Source of the DNA: Actinomycetes bacterium
GTDB taxonomy: Bacteria; Actinomycetota; Actinomycetes; Propionibacteriales; Propionibacteriaceae
DNA: 64,000 nucleotides
Assembly (NCBI GenBank): GCA_023392635.1
Contig: JAEVYS010000092.1
Span: 1 to 64,000 of the forward strand
Direction of reading: 5' to 3'
Shown: positions 34,775 through 42,439 of the stretch, piece by piece
Numbering within the stretch: position 1 is the stretch's first letter
Layout of the letters: the number at the start of each line of letters is the position of its first letter
Notes under the pieces: model-generated
The model's database searches: none
What the model was told of the DNA's origin: nothing
What the model saw: only the letters and a program-made list of their open reading frames with translations
Translations under genes and position numbers: made by a program

Positions 34775-35539
34775 TCACTTGGGCAGCAGGACGCCGCTCA
34801 GCAGGCCGGCGAGCACACCGCCGATGATCGGGCCGACAACCGGAACCCAGGAGTACGCCCAGTCGGAGTCGCCCTTGCCCTTGATCGGGAGGAAGGCGTG
34901 CGCAATGCGCGGGCCGAGGTCACGAGCAGGGTTGATGGCGTAACCGGTCGGGCCACCGAGGGAGGCGCCGATACCCACAACGAGCAGGGCAACGCCCAGC
35001 GCGCTGAGCCAGCCGAGGTCGGTCGACTTCCAGTGACCGGCGGCAAGCACGGTGAACACCAGCACGAAGGTGCCGATGACCTCGGTGATGACGTTCCAGG
35101 CGTAGTTGCGGATGGCGGGACCGGTCGAGAACACGCCCAGCTTGGTGGCCGGGTCGGGCTCCTGGTCGAAGTGGTCCTTGTAGGCCAGCCAGCACAGGAC
35201 GGCACCAATGATGGCGCCGACCAGCTGCGCACCGATGTAGGTGATGATCGAGACGGCGTCGACCGGCACACCGGGCACGAACTCCTTGGCGCCCGTGGCG
35301 ACGATGCCCAGGGTCACGGCGGGGTTCAGGTGGCCGCCCGACTTGTAGGCGACGAGGACGCCGGCGAAGACGCCGAGACCCCAGCCCCAGTTCACGAAAA
35401 GGAACCCGGTGCCGTTGCCCTTCGACTTCGCCAGGGCGGTGTTGGCCACGACGCCGCAACCAAGGAGGAGCAGCATCGCGGTGCCGACTACCTCAGAGAG
35501 GAAAATGGTCCCCAGCACTTCTTTCTCACTTTCAGACAC
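34775..35539 (-). CDS. glpF: Glycerol uptake facilitator (MIP family)
   Basis: 254 residues, six membrane helices and two pore NPA boxes, GGHLNPAVTLG and AINPARDLGPR; the Asp after the second NPA (PARD) marks the aquaglyceroporin branch. Passes glycerol through the membrane for GlpK. The GTG start at 35539 has no clear Shine-Dalgarno; a palindrome GACAC-N8-GTGTC (35535-35552) overlaps it. Confidence 0.95.
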   Translation of the reverse strand: MSESEKEVLGTIFLSEVVGTAMLLLLGCGVVANTALAKSKGNGTGFLFVNWGWGLGVFAGVLVAYKSGGHLNPAVTLGIVATGAKEFVPGVPVDAVSIITYIGAQLVGAIIGAVLCWLAYKDHFDQEPDPATKLGVFSTGPAIRNYAWNVITEVIGTFVLVFTVLAAGHWKSTDLGWLSALGVALLVVGIGASLGGPTGYAINPARDLGPRIAHAFLPIKGKGDSDWAYSWVPVVGPIIGGVLAGLLSGVLLPK

Positions 35540-36034
35540 GTCTTACGGTGTCAGTTGGGCGTCCCCGGGGGGACGCAGGCTATGTGTTGGTTGTCTTCTC
35601 AGACAGATATGGGTTGGGACAGACTCGCGCCGCTTCGCCGCGTCCGCTCGACTCCCTGAGGAGGCGTCGCCGGCCGGCGCGTCGTACTGGGTGACGATCC
35701 GGGGTTGGGTGCGTCCGGACCGACTTGTCGGTGGTGAGCAAAACCACCCGAGCCTTGCACAACACGTCCGCCGCGGCTCGTACGGCGCGGACGCAGGGGG
35801 TGAAGATGACCAGCGGATTCGGCGTCTTCCTTGATCTCCGAAACGAAGGCCCCAACGGCGCGCGCTGTCGCGGCGACCGCAGTGAGGTTCATCTGACTCC
35901 TTCGTACCCGCTGAACCACGACGATGTGGGGCAGGCCAATGTTCACGCGCACCCCGTCCCGTAGGGCCCATCTTGCTAATGGATGAACGCATGCGCTAGA
36001 CCTGTGCACGAACGTGCAGGGGAAGGGTGCGAGG
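35535..36034. promoter_or_regulatory. 500-bp divergent region between glpF and the SorC-type regulator
   Basis: Two genes leave in opposite directions. Seen here: GACAC-N8-GTGTC at 35535-35552 on the glpF start, GCGTCCCC-GG-GGGGACGC at 35559-35576, TGTCT-TCTC-AGACA at 35592-35605, and on the plus strand TTGCTA (35973-35978) and TAGACC (35997-36002) with 18-bp spacing as a possible promoter for the regulator. The palindromes near glpF are candidate operators for the regulator. A short minus-strand frame from 35892 is listed separately. The length is unusual for a simple promoter. Confidence 0.45.
35599..35892 (-). CDS. Possible small ORF or decayed gene in the glpF leader
   Basis: An ATG at 35892 is preceded by AAGGAG at good spacing, giving 97 codons beginning MNLTAVAATARAVGAFVSE. 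The first 25 residues look like a genuine soluble protein, but the remainder is rich in Arg, Gly, Pro and Ser as in a shifted frame, and a neighbouring frame carries a more protein-like stretch (LVIFTPCVRAVRAAADVL). Either a frameshifted remnant or a leader peptide gene. No family recognised. Confidence 0.25.
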   Translation of the reverse strand: MNLTAVAATARAVGAFVSEIKEDAESAGHLHPLRPRRTSRGGRVVQGSGGFAHHRQVGPDAPNPGSSPSTTRRPATPPQGVERTRRSGASLSQPISV

Positions 36035-36991
36035 TTGAACGAGCGCTACGAGGACATGTACCAAGCGGCCTCCCGCTACTACATTCAGGGTGAAACGATG
36101 GAAAGCATCGCCCATCAGTTGCGCCTGTCCCGGTCGTCGGTGTCGCGCCTTCTCAAGGACGCCAGGGAGACCGGGCTGGTTCGGATCAGCCTCGCCGACC
36201 ACTCCGGTTCGCAGTCCCCGCTCGCCTCGGCGATCAGTCGCCACTTCGGTGTCCGCGTCCACATGGTGTCGGTGCGGGAGAACGCCAACGAGAACGTGCG
36301 CTTCGACCAGGTGGCCCGGCTGGCCGGCCGGTTGTTCACCGAGGCGGTCGATGACCACCAGCTCATCGGTGTGGCGTGGGGGGTCACGCTCTCCCACGTG
36401 GTGAAGCACCTGGGACGGCGTCCGCTGGTGGGGTCGACGGTCGTCCAGATCAATGGCGGCGCCAACCAGCGCAGTTCGGGGATTCCCTACATCGGCGAGA
36501 TCCTGCAGTCGATCGGGGACGCGTTCGACGCGCGGGTGGTGCTGTTCCCCGTCCCCGCGTTCTTCGACTACGCGGAGACGAAGAAGGCGATGTGGCAGGA
36601 GCGCTCGGTGCAGAACGTGCTCAAGCTGCACCAGAAGCTCGACCTCGCGGTCTTCGGTGTCGGGTGCCTGGAGGGCCGCGTCCCCTCACACGTGTACACC
36701 GCCGGCTACATGGACGCGTCCGACATGCGCCAGCTCGCCGCCGACGGTGTGGTCGGTGACGTCTGCACCGTGCTGCTGCGGGAGGACGGGTCCTACGCCG
36801 ACATCTCCTACAACGAGCGGGCCACCGGCCTCACCCCCGCCGAGCTCCAGCGCGTGCCGCGGCGCATCTGCGTGGTCGCCGACCCCTCGCGGGCGTCCGC
36901 CGTGATCGGGGCGCTGCGTGCGGGGACCGCCACCGACCTGGTCCTGGACGAGGGCACCGCCCGGGCCATCCTCGACCGCGCGCGCCTCTGA
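36035..36991 (+). CDS. SorC/DeoR-type sugar-binding transcriptional regulator
   Basis: 318 residues. N-terminal HTH (YYIQGETMESIAHQLRLSRSSVSRLLKDARETGLV) and a SorC-like effector domain with VAWGVTLSHVVKHL, NGGANQRSSGIPY, DLAVFGVGCLEG and CVVADPSRASAVIGALRAG. Such regulators bind phosphorylated sugars or polyols. The TTG at 36035 is chosen because GGGGAAGGG lies 7 bases upstream; GTG 36014 is an alternative. It sits between glpFK (divergent) and glpABC (downstream), so control of the glycerol genes by glycerol 3-phosphate or a related ligand is the natural reading, though unproven. Confidence 0.85.
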   Translation: MNERYEDMYQAASRYYIQGETMESIAHQLRLSRSSVSRLLKDARETGLVRISLADHSGSQSPLASAISRHFGVRVHMVSVRENANENVRFDQVARLAGRLFTEAVDDHQLIGVAWGVTLSHVVKHLGRRPLVGSTVVQINGGANQRSSGIPYIGEILQSIGDAFDARVVLFPVPAFFDYAETKKAMWQERSVQNVLKLHQKLDLAVFGVGCLEGRVPSHVYTAGYMDASDMRQLAADGVVGDVCTVLLREDGSYADISYNERATGLTPAELQRVPRRICVVADPSRASAVIGALRAGTATDLVLDEGTARAILDRARL

Positions 36992-36996
36992 CCCCC

Positions 36997-37025
36997 GACG
37001 CACCGGGGACGGTTCCTCCTGCGTC
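36997..37025 (+). repeat. GGGGACGGTTCC repeat, unit F1
   Basis: 29 bases with terminal inverted repeats GACGCA and TGCGTC around CCGGGGACGGTTCCTCC. It starts 5 bases after the stop codon of the SorC-type regulator. Confidence 0.8.
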
Positions 37026-37029
37026 ACCC

Positions 37030-37057
37030 GACGCACTGGGGACGGTTCCTTCTGCGC
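37030..37057 (+). repeat. GGGGACGGTTCC repeat, unit F2
   Basis: 28 bases, same orientation as F1 and 4 bases away. GACGCACTGGGGACGGTTCC matches F1 with one change; the 3' end is TCTGCGC, so the terminal repeat is imperfect. Confidence 0.75.
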
Positions 37058-37086
37058 CAGCCACGCGAGACGCGCTGCGGCCGAGT

Positions 37087-37115
37087 GACGCACCAGGAAC
37101 CGTCCCCGGTGCGTC
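37087..37115 (-). repeat. GGGGACGGTTCC repeat, unit R1
   Basis: 29 bases in opposite orientation to F1/F2. Both ends are GACGCACC...GGTGCGTC, an 8-base perfect inverted repeat. Confidence 0.8.
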
Positions 37116-37141
37116 AGTCCAGCGACGAGCAGGGGCCGGGC

Positions 37142-37170
37142 GACGCAAGAGGAACCGTCCCCGGTGCGTC
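37142..37170 (-). repeat. GGGGACGGTTCC repeat, unit R2
   Basis: 29 bases in the R orientation, differing from the complement of F1 at one position. A partial copy, CCCCGGTGCGTC, follows at 37172-37183. F1-F2 and R1-R2 together form a head-on array of about 175 bp that could fold into a large cruciform or hairpin. Confidence 0.8.
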
Positions 37171-37183
37171 TCCCCGGTGCGTC

Positions 37184-37385
37184 AGGGGAACCGGCCCGTA
37201 TTCCCGCCGTGTCGATTTCCCATGAGTGCAGGGGATCGCTGCACGTCTGAGCGACCTTGGTCCACGGAGGTGAATCGGCTACTCGGCGCTGATTAGCCTG
37301 AACGTCAGGAGGCGCGCTGGGAGTTGCCCTGGGTATTCAACGAGGAGCCCGGTCGCCGGCGCTGCAACGAGGACGAGGGGGCTAC
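37184..37385. other. Promoter-proximal region of glpABC
   Basis: About 200 bases between the repeat array and glpA. GATTAGCCT around 37290-37299 resembles a -10 (TAGCCT) and GAGGGGG at 37376-37382 is the glpA Shine-Dalgarno. No other structure was found. Together with the repeats this makes a 394-base gap after the regulator. Confidence 0.4.
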
Positions 37386-38963
37386 GTGAGAAAGCTGGCT
37401 GTTGACGTCGTGGTCATCGGCGGCGGTTCCACCGGAGCCGGAGTGGTTCGCGACGTCGCGATGCGCGGGTACAGCACCGTGCTGCTCGACAGGGCCGATC
37501 TCGGCCAGGGGACCACCGGGCGGTTCCACGGACTGCTGCACTCGGGCGGCAGGTACGTCGTGAGCGACCCGCTGTCGGCCACGGAGTGCGCGCAGGAGAA
37601 CGCGATCCTGAGCCGCATCCAGGCCTCGGCGATCGAGACCACCGGCGGCTACTTCGTGACCGCACCGGACGACGACCCGGGCTTCGCCGACAAGTTCCTG
37701 GAGGGTGCGGCGAAGACGGGCGTGCCCGCGCAGGAGATCAGCGTCGCCGAGGCGCTGCGCAACGAGCCGAGGCTCAACCGGGGGATCCTGCGGGCCATCG
37801 AGGTGGAGGACGGCTCGGTGGACGGCTGGCAGCTCGTGTGGGGCGCGGCGAACTCGGCGAAGGCGTACGGTGCCCAGATCCTGACCTACACCACGGTCAC
37901 CGGCATCGAGACCGCCGACGGGAAGGTCACCGCTGTCCGCGCCCGCGACCTGAAGAACGGCGAGGACGTGGTCATCGACTGCTCCTTCGTGCTGAACTGC
38001 GCCGGGCCCTGGGCCGGCCAGATCGCCGGGATGGCCGGTGCCGAACCTGTGGACGTCGTCCCCGGCCGCGGCATCATGATCGCGATGAACCACCGGCTGG
38101 TGAACCGCGTGGTCAACCGCTGCATCTACCCCGCCGACGGCGACATCCTCGTTCCCGTGCACACCGTGAGCATCATCGGCACCACGGACGTGAAGGTCGA
38201 CGACCCCGACAACCTCGCGATCGAGCACAACGAGGTCCAGCAGATGCTGGACGCCGGCGAGGTGCTGATCCCCGGCTTCCGGAAGAGCCGTGCGCTGCAC
38301 GCCTGGGCCGGTGCCCGTCCGTTGATCAAGGACAAGCGGGTCTCCTCCTCCGACACCCGTCACATGAGCCGCGGCATGGCCGTCATCGACCACACCGAGC
38401 GGGACGGCATCGACGGCATGCTGACCATCGGCGGTGGCAAGCTGACCACCTACCGGCTGATGGCCGAGCACATCGTCGACGCCATGTGCGACAAGCTCGG
38501 CGAGAAGCGGGCCTGCCGTACCGCCGAGGAGGCCATCCCCGGCTCGGAGTCGGGCAAGAACTACCTGGTCACGCACCGGCTCGAGGAGCGTGAGCACGAC
38601 CGGCTGGACGAGCAGATCATCTGCGAGTGCGAGCTGATGAGCCGCCGGATGTTCACCGACGCCCTCGCCAACCAGCCCAAGGGCACGTTCGACGATCTGC
38701 GCCGCCAGCTGCGGCTCGGCATGGGTCCCTGCCAGGGCGGCTTCTGCTCCATGCGGGCCACCGGTATCGCGCTGGAGAGCGACCACATCGACATCGAGCG
38801 CGCGACCGGCCTGCTGCGGCTGTTCCTGAAGAACCGCTGGATCGGCCTGTGGCCCATCCTGTACGGCGACCAGGTGCGCCAGACCGCACTGGACAACTGG
38901 ATCTTCCAGGGCACGCTCGACGTCGAGCACCTGCCCCAGCCCGAGAGCGAGGTGGCACTGTGA
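37386..38963 (+). CDS. glpA: Anaerobic glycerol-3-phosphate dehydrogenase subunit A
   Basis: 525 residues. FAD-binding start VDVVVIGGGSTGAGVVRDVAMRGYSTVLLDRADLGQGTTGRFHGLLHSGGRY, GRCIY-like NRCIYPADGDILVPVHTVSIIGTTD, a conserved HMSRGMAVIDH region and a C-terminal BFD-like [2Fe-2S] domain with CEC and GPCQGGFC. Oxidises glycerol 3-phosphate to dihydroxyacetone phosphate, passing electrons to GlpC. GTG start behind GAGGGGG. Overlaps glpB by 4 bases. Confidence 0.95.
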   Translation: MRKLAVDVVVIGGGSTGAGVVRDVAMRGYSTVLLDRADLGQGTTGRFHGLLHSGGRYVVSDPLSATECAQENAILSRIQASAIETTGGYFVTAPDDDPGFADKFLEGAAKTGVPAQEISVAEALRNEPRLNRGILRAIEVEDGSVDGWQLVWGAANSAKAYGAQILTYTTVTGIETADGKVTAVRARDLKNGEDVVIDCSFVLNCAGPWAGQIAGMAGAEPVDVVPGRGIMIAMNHRLVNRVVNRCIYPADGDILVPVHTVSIIGTTDVKVDDPDNLAIEHNEVQQMLDAGEVLIPGFRKSRALHAWAGARPLIKDKRVSSSDTRHMSRGMAVIDHTERDGIDGMLTIGGGKLTTYRLMAEHIVDAMCDKLGEKRACRTAEEAIPGSESGKNYLVTHRLEEREHDRLDEQIICECELMSRRMFTDALANQPKGTFDDLRRQLRLGMGPCQGGFCSMRATGIALESDHIDIERATGLLRLFLKNRWIGLWPILYGDQVRQTALDNWIFQGTLDVEHLPQPESEVAL

Positions 38964-40213
38964 GCCGCGTCATCGTCATCGGCGCGGGCCTCGCCGGCCT
39001 CGTCGCCGCCAACCGGCTGGCGTCGGCCGGAGCAGGCGTCACCCTGCTCACCAAGGGCATCGGCGGCCTGCAGCTCGGCCAGGGCACCATCGACGTGCTC
39101 GGGTACGCGCCCGACCGGGTCACCAATCCCGTGCTCACCCTGATGGCGCTGGCCTCGTCCCGCTCCGAGCACCCGTACGCCACCATCGGCGCCGGACCCG
39201 TCCACGCGGGCATCGACTACCTGAAGGAGCTGCTGCCCGACCTCCTCGTGGGCGACGCCGAGGCCAACTACCAGCTGCCGACCGCGGTGGGTGCCATCCG
39301 TCCGACCTGCCTGGTGCAGCCCAGCATGCTGGCCGGGCACGTCAAGGACGGCGCCAAGCTCGCGATCGTCGGCGTCCGACGGCTCAAGGACTTCCACCCC
39401 CGTCTGGTTGCGGAGAACCTGGCCCGCACGACCCTCCCCGACGGCGGACGCCTGAGCACCCGTGCGGTGAGCGTCGACGTGCCTGCGCGCGACGGTGAGG
39501 TTGACTCCTCCGGCCTCACATACGCCCGCGCCTTCGACGACCCGGGCTTCCGCGGACGGTTCGCTGCTGCGCTGTCGCCGCTCCTCGAGGCGGACGAGGT
39601 CGTGGGCATGCCGGCCATCATCGGCCTCAGGGACCCGATCGCGTGGCGCGACTTCGCCGAGAAGCTGGGCCACGCCGTGTTCGAGATCCCGCTGCCGCCG
39701 CCCTCGGTGCCGGGCATGCGCATCAACGAGGCCCTGGTCGCCAAGGCCAAGGCTGCAGGCGTCCGTGTGGTCAACGGCACCCGGGTGGTCTCGGCCCGCG
39801 TCGAGGACGGGGTGGTGAAGGGCGTGACGATGGCGACCGCGGGAGCGGACCGCGAGTTCACCGGGGACGCCTTCGTGCTGGCCACCGGAGGCTTCGAGTC
39901 CGGCGCGCTCGCCCTCGACTCCTACGGCACGGCCACAGAGACCCTCTTCGGGCTGCCCCTGGCCGGCACCGGGGACGGCCCGCTCGTGCACGGCGACTAC
40001 TGGGGCGCCGAGCAGCCGCTGTTCAAGGTCGGCGTGCGGGTCGGCCAGGACATGCGGGTACTGGACGCTGCAGGCGCGGTGGTCCATTCCAACCTCTTCG
40101 CTGCGGGCGGCATCATCGGCGGCTCGTCGCGGTGGGCGGAGAAGTCCGGCGACGGCATCGCCCTGGGTAGTGCAGTCCAAGCCGCAGACTCGATCCTGAA
40201 GGAGTGGTCATGA
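38960..40213 (+). CDS. glpB: Anaerobic glycerol-3-phosphate dehydrogenase subunit B
   Basis: 417 residues. Rossmann start SRVIVIGAGLAGLVAANRLASAGAGVTLLTKGIGGLQLGQGTIDVLGY and the family's HAGIDYLKELLPDLL and AGVRVVNGTRVV segments. Flavoprotein subunit of the membrane-associated GlpABC complex. The GTG start lies within GTGA at the glpA stop; its own stop overlaps glpC by ATGA. Confidence 0.93.
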   Translation: MSRVIVIGAGLAGLVAANRLASAGAGVTLLTKGIGGLQLGQGTIDVLGYAPDRVTNPVLTLMALASSRSEHPYATIGAGPVHAGIDYLKELLPDLLVGDAEANYQLPTAVGAIRPTCLVQPSMLAGHVKDGAKLAIVGVRRLKDFHPRLVAENLARTTLPDGGRLSTRAVSVDVPARDGEVDSSGLTYARAFDDPGFRGRFAAALSPLLEADEVVGMPAIIGLRDPIAWRDFAEKLGHAVFEIPLPPPSVPGMRINEALVAKAKAAGVRVVNGTRVVSARVEDGVVKGVTMATAGADREFTGDAFVLATGGFESGALALDSYGTATETLFGLPLAGTGDGPLVHGDYWGAEQPLFKVGVRVGQDMRVLDAAGAVVHSNLFAAGGIIGGSSRWAEKSGDGIALGSAVQAADSILKEWS

Positions 40214-41442
40214 CCCCCGAAAGCCTTGAGTTCGCCGGGCACGAGCTCGCCCGGGCGAGCCTGGACGCGTGCGTGAAGTGCACGATCTGCGAGACGATGT
40301 GCCCGGTGTCCGCGGTGACGCCGCTGTTCTCGGGCCCGAAGTTCGTGGGGCCCCAGGCCGAGCGCTTCCGCAACGGTGACAGTGTGGACCACTCCCTCGA
40401 CTACTGCTCCTCCTGCGGCACGTGCACGCTGGTCTGCCCCCAAGGCGTCCAGATCGCCGAGCTGAACAGCCAGGCCCGCGCCGTGATGAAGGCCGACCAC
40501 ATGCCGCTGCGCGACAAGCTGATCGGCCAGACCGTCCTGATGGGCAAGGCGATGACGCCGGTGGCGCCGATCGCCCGCGCCGCCCTGCACAACAAGCCCA
40601 TCCGGGCGATGATGGAAGCCGTGGTGAAGGTCCACCGGAACGCCCCGATGCCCCCGCCGCAAGGGCAGACGTTCGCCGGCTGGTGGGCGAAGCGTCCCAG
40701 GCCGACGAAGGCAGCAACCCGTGGCGCCGTGGTGTTCTTCCACGGCTGCGCCGGCGGCTACTTCGAGGTCGAGACGTCGAAGAAGTCGGTGGAGGTTCTG
40801 GAGCACCTGGGCTACGAGGTCATCGTGCCCAAGCAGGGCTGCTGCGGCCTCGCCCAGCAGTCCAACGGCCTGTTCGACCAGGCGACGGCGTCGGTCCTGA
40901 AGCTCTGCGACGACCTCCGGGGCGCCGGCAAGGACCTCACCATCATCTCCTCGTCCGGTTCCTGCACGGGCATGCTCAAGCACGAGGCACACGAGATCAT
41001 GGGCGTCAGCGACGAGAAGCTCAAGGACGTCGGGACGCGCATCCGCGACATCATGGAGTTCCTGCTCGACCTGCACGACGCCGGTGAGCTGCCGACGGAC
41101 TTCGCCGAGATCGGCATGACCGTGCCCTACCACGCGCCGTGCCAGCTGAAGAGCCAGGGCATGGGAATGCCGGCGGTCGAGGTGCTCAAGCTGATCCCTG
41201 GCCTGACCGTGGTCGAGTCGGGGGCGGTCTGCTGCGGAATCGCCGGCACCTATGGCCTGAAGAAGGAGAAGTACGACATCGCGCAGGCGGTCGGGCGTCC
41301 CCTCTTCGACATGGTGAAGAGGACGAACCCCGACCTGGCGCTGTGCGACACCGAGACGTGCCGCTGGCAGATCGAGCAGTCCTCGGGCGTGAAGACCGAG
41401 CACCCGATCTTCCTCGTCCACCGGGCGTACGGCCTGTCCTAG
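40210..41442 (+). CDS. glpC: Anaerobic glycerol-3-phosphate dehydrogenase subunit C
   Basis: 410 residues. Two ferredoxin-like [4Fe-4S] motifs near the N-terminus, CVKCTICETMCPV and CSSCGTCTLVCPQ, and two CCG domains with CCGLAQQSNG and CCGIAGTYG. Anchors GlpAB and passes electrons to menaquinone, so glycerol oxidation can be coupled to fumarate or nitrate respiration. ATG 40210 has AAGGAG 5 bases upstream. Last gene of the glpABC operon. Confidence 0.95.
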   Translation: MTPESLEFAGHELARASLDACVKCTICETMCPVSAVTPLFSGPKFVGPQAERFRNGDSVDHSLDYCSSCGTCTLVCPQGVQIAELNSQARAVMKADHMPLRDKLIGQTVLMGKAMTPVAPIARAALHNKPIRAMMEAVVKVHRNAPMPPPQGQTFAGWWAKRPRPTKAATRGAVVFFHGCAGGYFEVETSKKSVEVLEHLGYEVIVPKQGCCGLAQQSNGLFDQATASVLKLCDDLRGAGKDLTIISSSGSCTGMLKHEAHEIMGVSDEKLKDVGTRIRDIMEFLLDLHDAGELPTDFAEIGMTVPYHAPCQLKSQGMGMPAVEVLKLIPGLTVVESGAVCCGIAGTYGLKKEKYDIAQAVGRPLFDMVKRTNPDLALCDTETCRWQIEQSSGVKTEHPIFLVHRAYGLS

Positions 41443-41443
41443 G

Positions 41444-41460
41444 GGCCCGCACCGCGGGCC
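41444..41460. terminator. Hairpin between glpC and yaaA
   Basis: GGCCCGC (41444-41450) and GCGGGCC (41454-41460) with loop ACC begin 2 bases after the glpC stop and end 8 bases before the stop of the convergent yaaA gene. Bidirectional terminator without a T tract. Confidence 0.55.
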
Positions 41461-41467
41461 GCCGCCA

Positions 41468-42259
41468 CTAACGCCGCGCGCCGAAGGCCCGGACGAAGAC
41501 CGGCACCTGGGGGGTCGACGCGGCCTTGTCGTAGCGGTACCCGGCCGCGTCGAAGTCCTTGAGCGCCCCGGGTGTGCGGACGCGGTTGAGCACCAGCCAG
41601 GCGGCCAGTTCGCCCCGGGCGCGCTTGGCGCAGAACGAGACCACCCCGCGCCTGCCGCGGGCGTCGGTGTCCTCGAAGCGGGGCGAGACCACCCGCGCAC
41701 CCAACTCGTCCGCGCGCACCGAGCCGTAGTACTCCGAGGACGCGAGGTTCACGACCACTCGGGCGCCGGGTGCGGCGGCGAGGTCCTCGCGGAGCACCCG
41801 CGTGATGGTGGAGCCCCACCAGTCGTACAGCGAGCTGCCCCGTGGGCTCGCCACCCGGCTGCCCATCTCCAGGCGATAGGGCTGCATGAGGTCGAGCGGA
41901 CGCAGCACGCCGTACAGCCCCGAGAGGATCCGGACCGTCTTCTGCGCCTCGGTGTAGTCCCTGGTGGCGAAACGCTCCCGCACGTTGAGGCCCTGGTAGA
42001 CGTCGCCGTTGAACGCCAGGACGGCCGGACGGGCGTTGCGCCGGGTGAACGGCGTGGAGAACATGGCCCAACGGGCCGCGTTCAACGCGGCGAGCTCGTC
42101 GGAGATGTCGGCGAGCGCGGCGAGGTCCGCCACCGACTTGGTGCGCATGATCTCGACCAGCTGCTGCGACTCCTCCAGCAGCCTGGGCTGGGTCGCAGTG
42201 ACTCTCGGCAGCTTCGACTCGTAGTCCAGCGACTTCGCCGGTGACAGCAGGATCAGCAT
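41468..42259 (-). CDS. yaaA: Peroxide stress protein YaaA
   Basis: 263 residues. MLILLSPAKSLDYESKLP is the family signature, with AFNGDVYQGL, ILSGLYGVLRPLDLMQPYRLEMGSR, NLASSEYYGSV and VSFCAKRARGELAAWLV. YaaA lowers free iron and helps limit DNA damage under H2O2 in E. coli; it has a DNA-binding fold. ATG 42259 has TACGCT 7 bases upstream on this strand and no Shine-Dalgarno, a leaderless pattern. Confidence 0.93.
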   Translation of the reverse strand: MLILLSPAKSLDYESKLPRVTATQPRLLEESQQLVEIMRTKSVADLAALADISDELAALNAARWAMFSTPFTRRNARPAVLAFNGDVYQGLNVRERFATRDYTEAQKTVRILSGLYGVLRPLDLMQPYRLEMGSRVASPRGSSLYDWWGSTITRVLREDLAAAPGARVVVNLASSEYYGSVRADELGARVVSPRFEDTDARGRRGVVSFCAKRARGELAAWLVLNRVRTPGALKDFDAAGYRYDKAASTPQVPVFVRAFGARR

Positions 42260-42360
42260 GGTCGCGAGCGTACCGATGCCGACCAGTGAAGGAGACCCGG
42301 GTCGGCGCTCGGGGAGACGTCGAGCGCTGCTGGCGCGCCTCCCCTGGCCGCGCCTGAACG

Positions 42361-42396
42361 CCGAGATGCCGGGCCCCGAAGGGCCCGGCATCTCGG
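42361..42396 (-). terminator. Strong 16-bp hairpin terminator after the polyol operon
   Basis: CCGAGATGCCGGGCCC (42361-42376), tetraloop CGAA, and its perfect complement (42381-42396). It lies 44 bases downstream of the last gene of the minus-strand polyol operon (stop at 42440) and ahead of yaaA. No T tract, as is usual in high-GC actinobacteria. Confidence 0.75.
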
Positions 42397-42439
42397 GACG
42401 GTCCGTGCTGTCCGGTTCCGGGAACCGGCCGCGGTCCGG

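Noticed and set aside
35580..35992. Other open frames in the glpF leader
   Set aside because: Only the frame from 35892 has a Shine-Dalgarno; the others have shadow-like composition.
36997..37183. CRISPR array
   Set aside because: The units change orientation, spacers range from 4 to about 30 bases and are not unique-length, and no cas gene is near.
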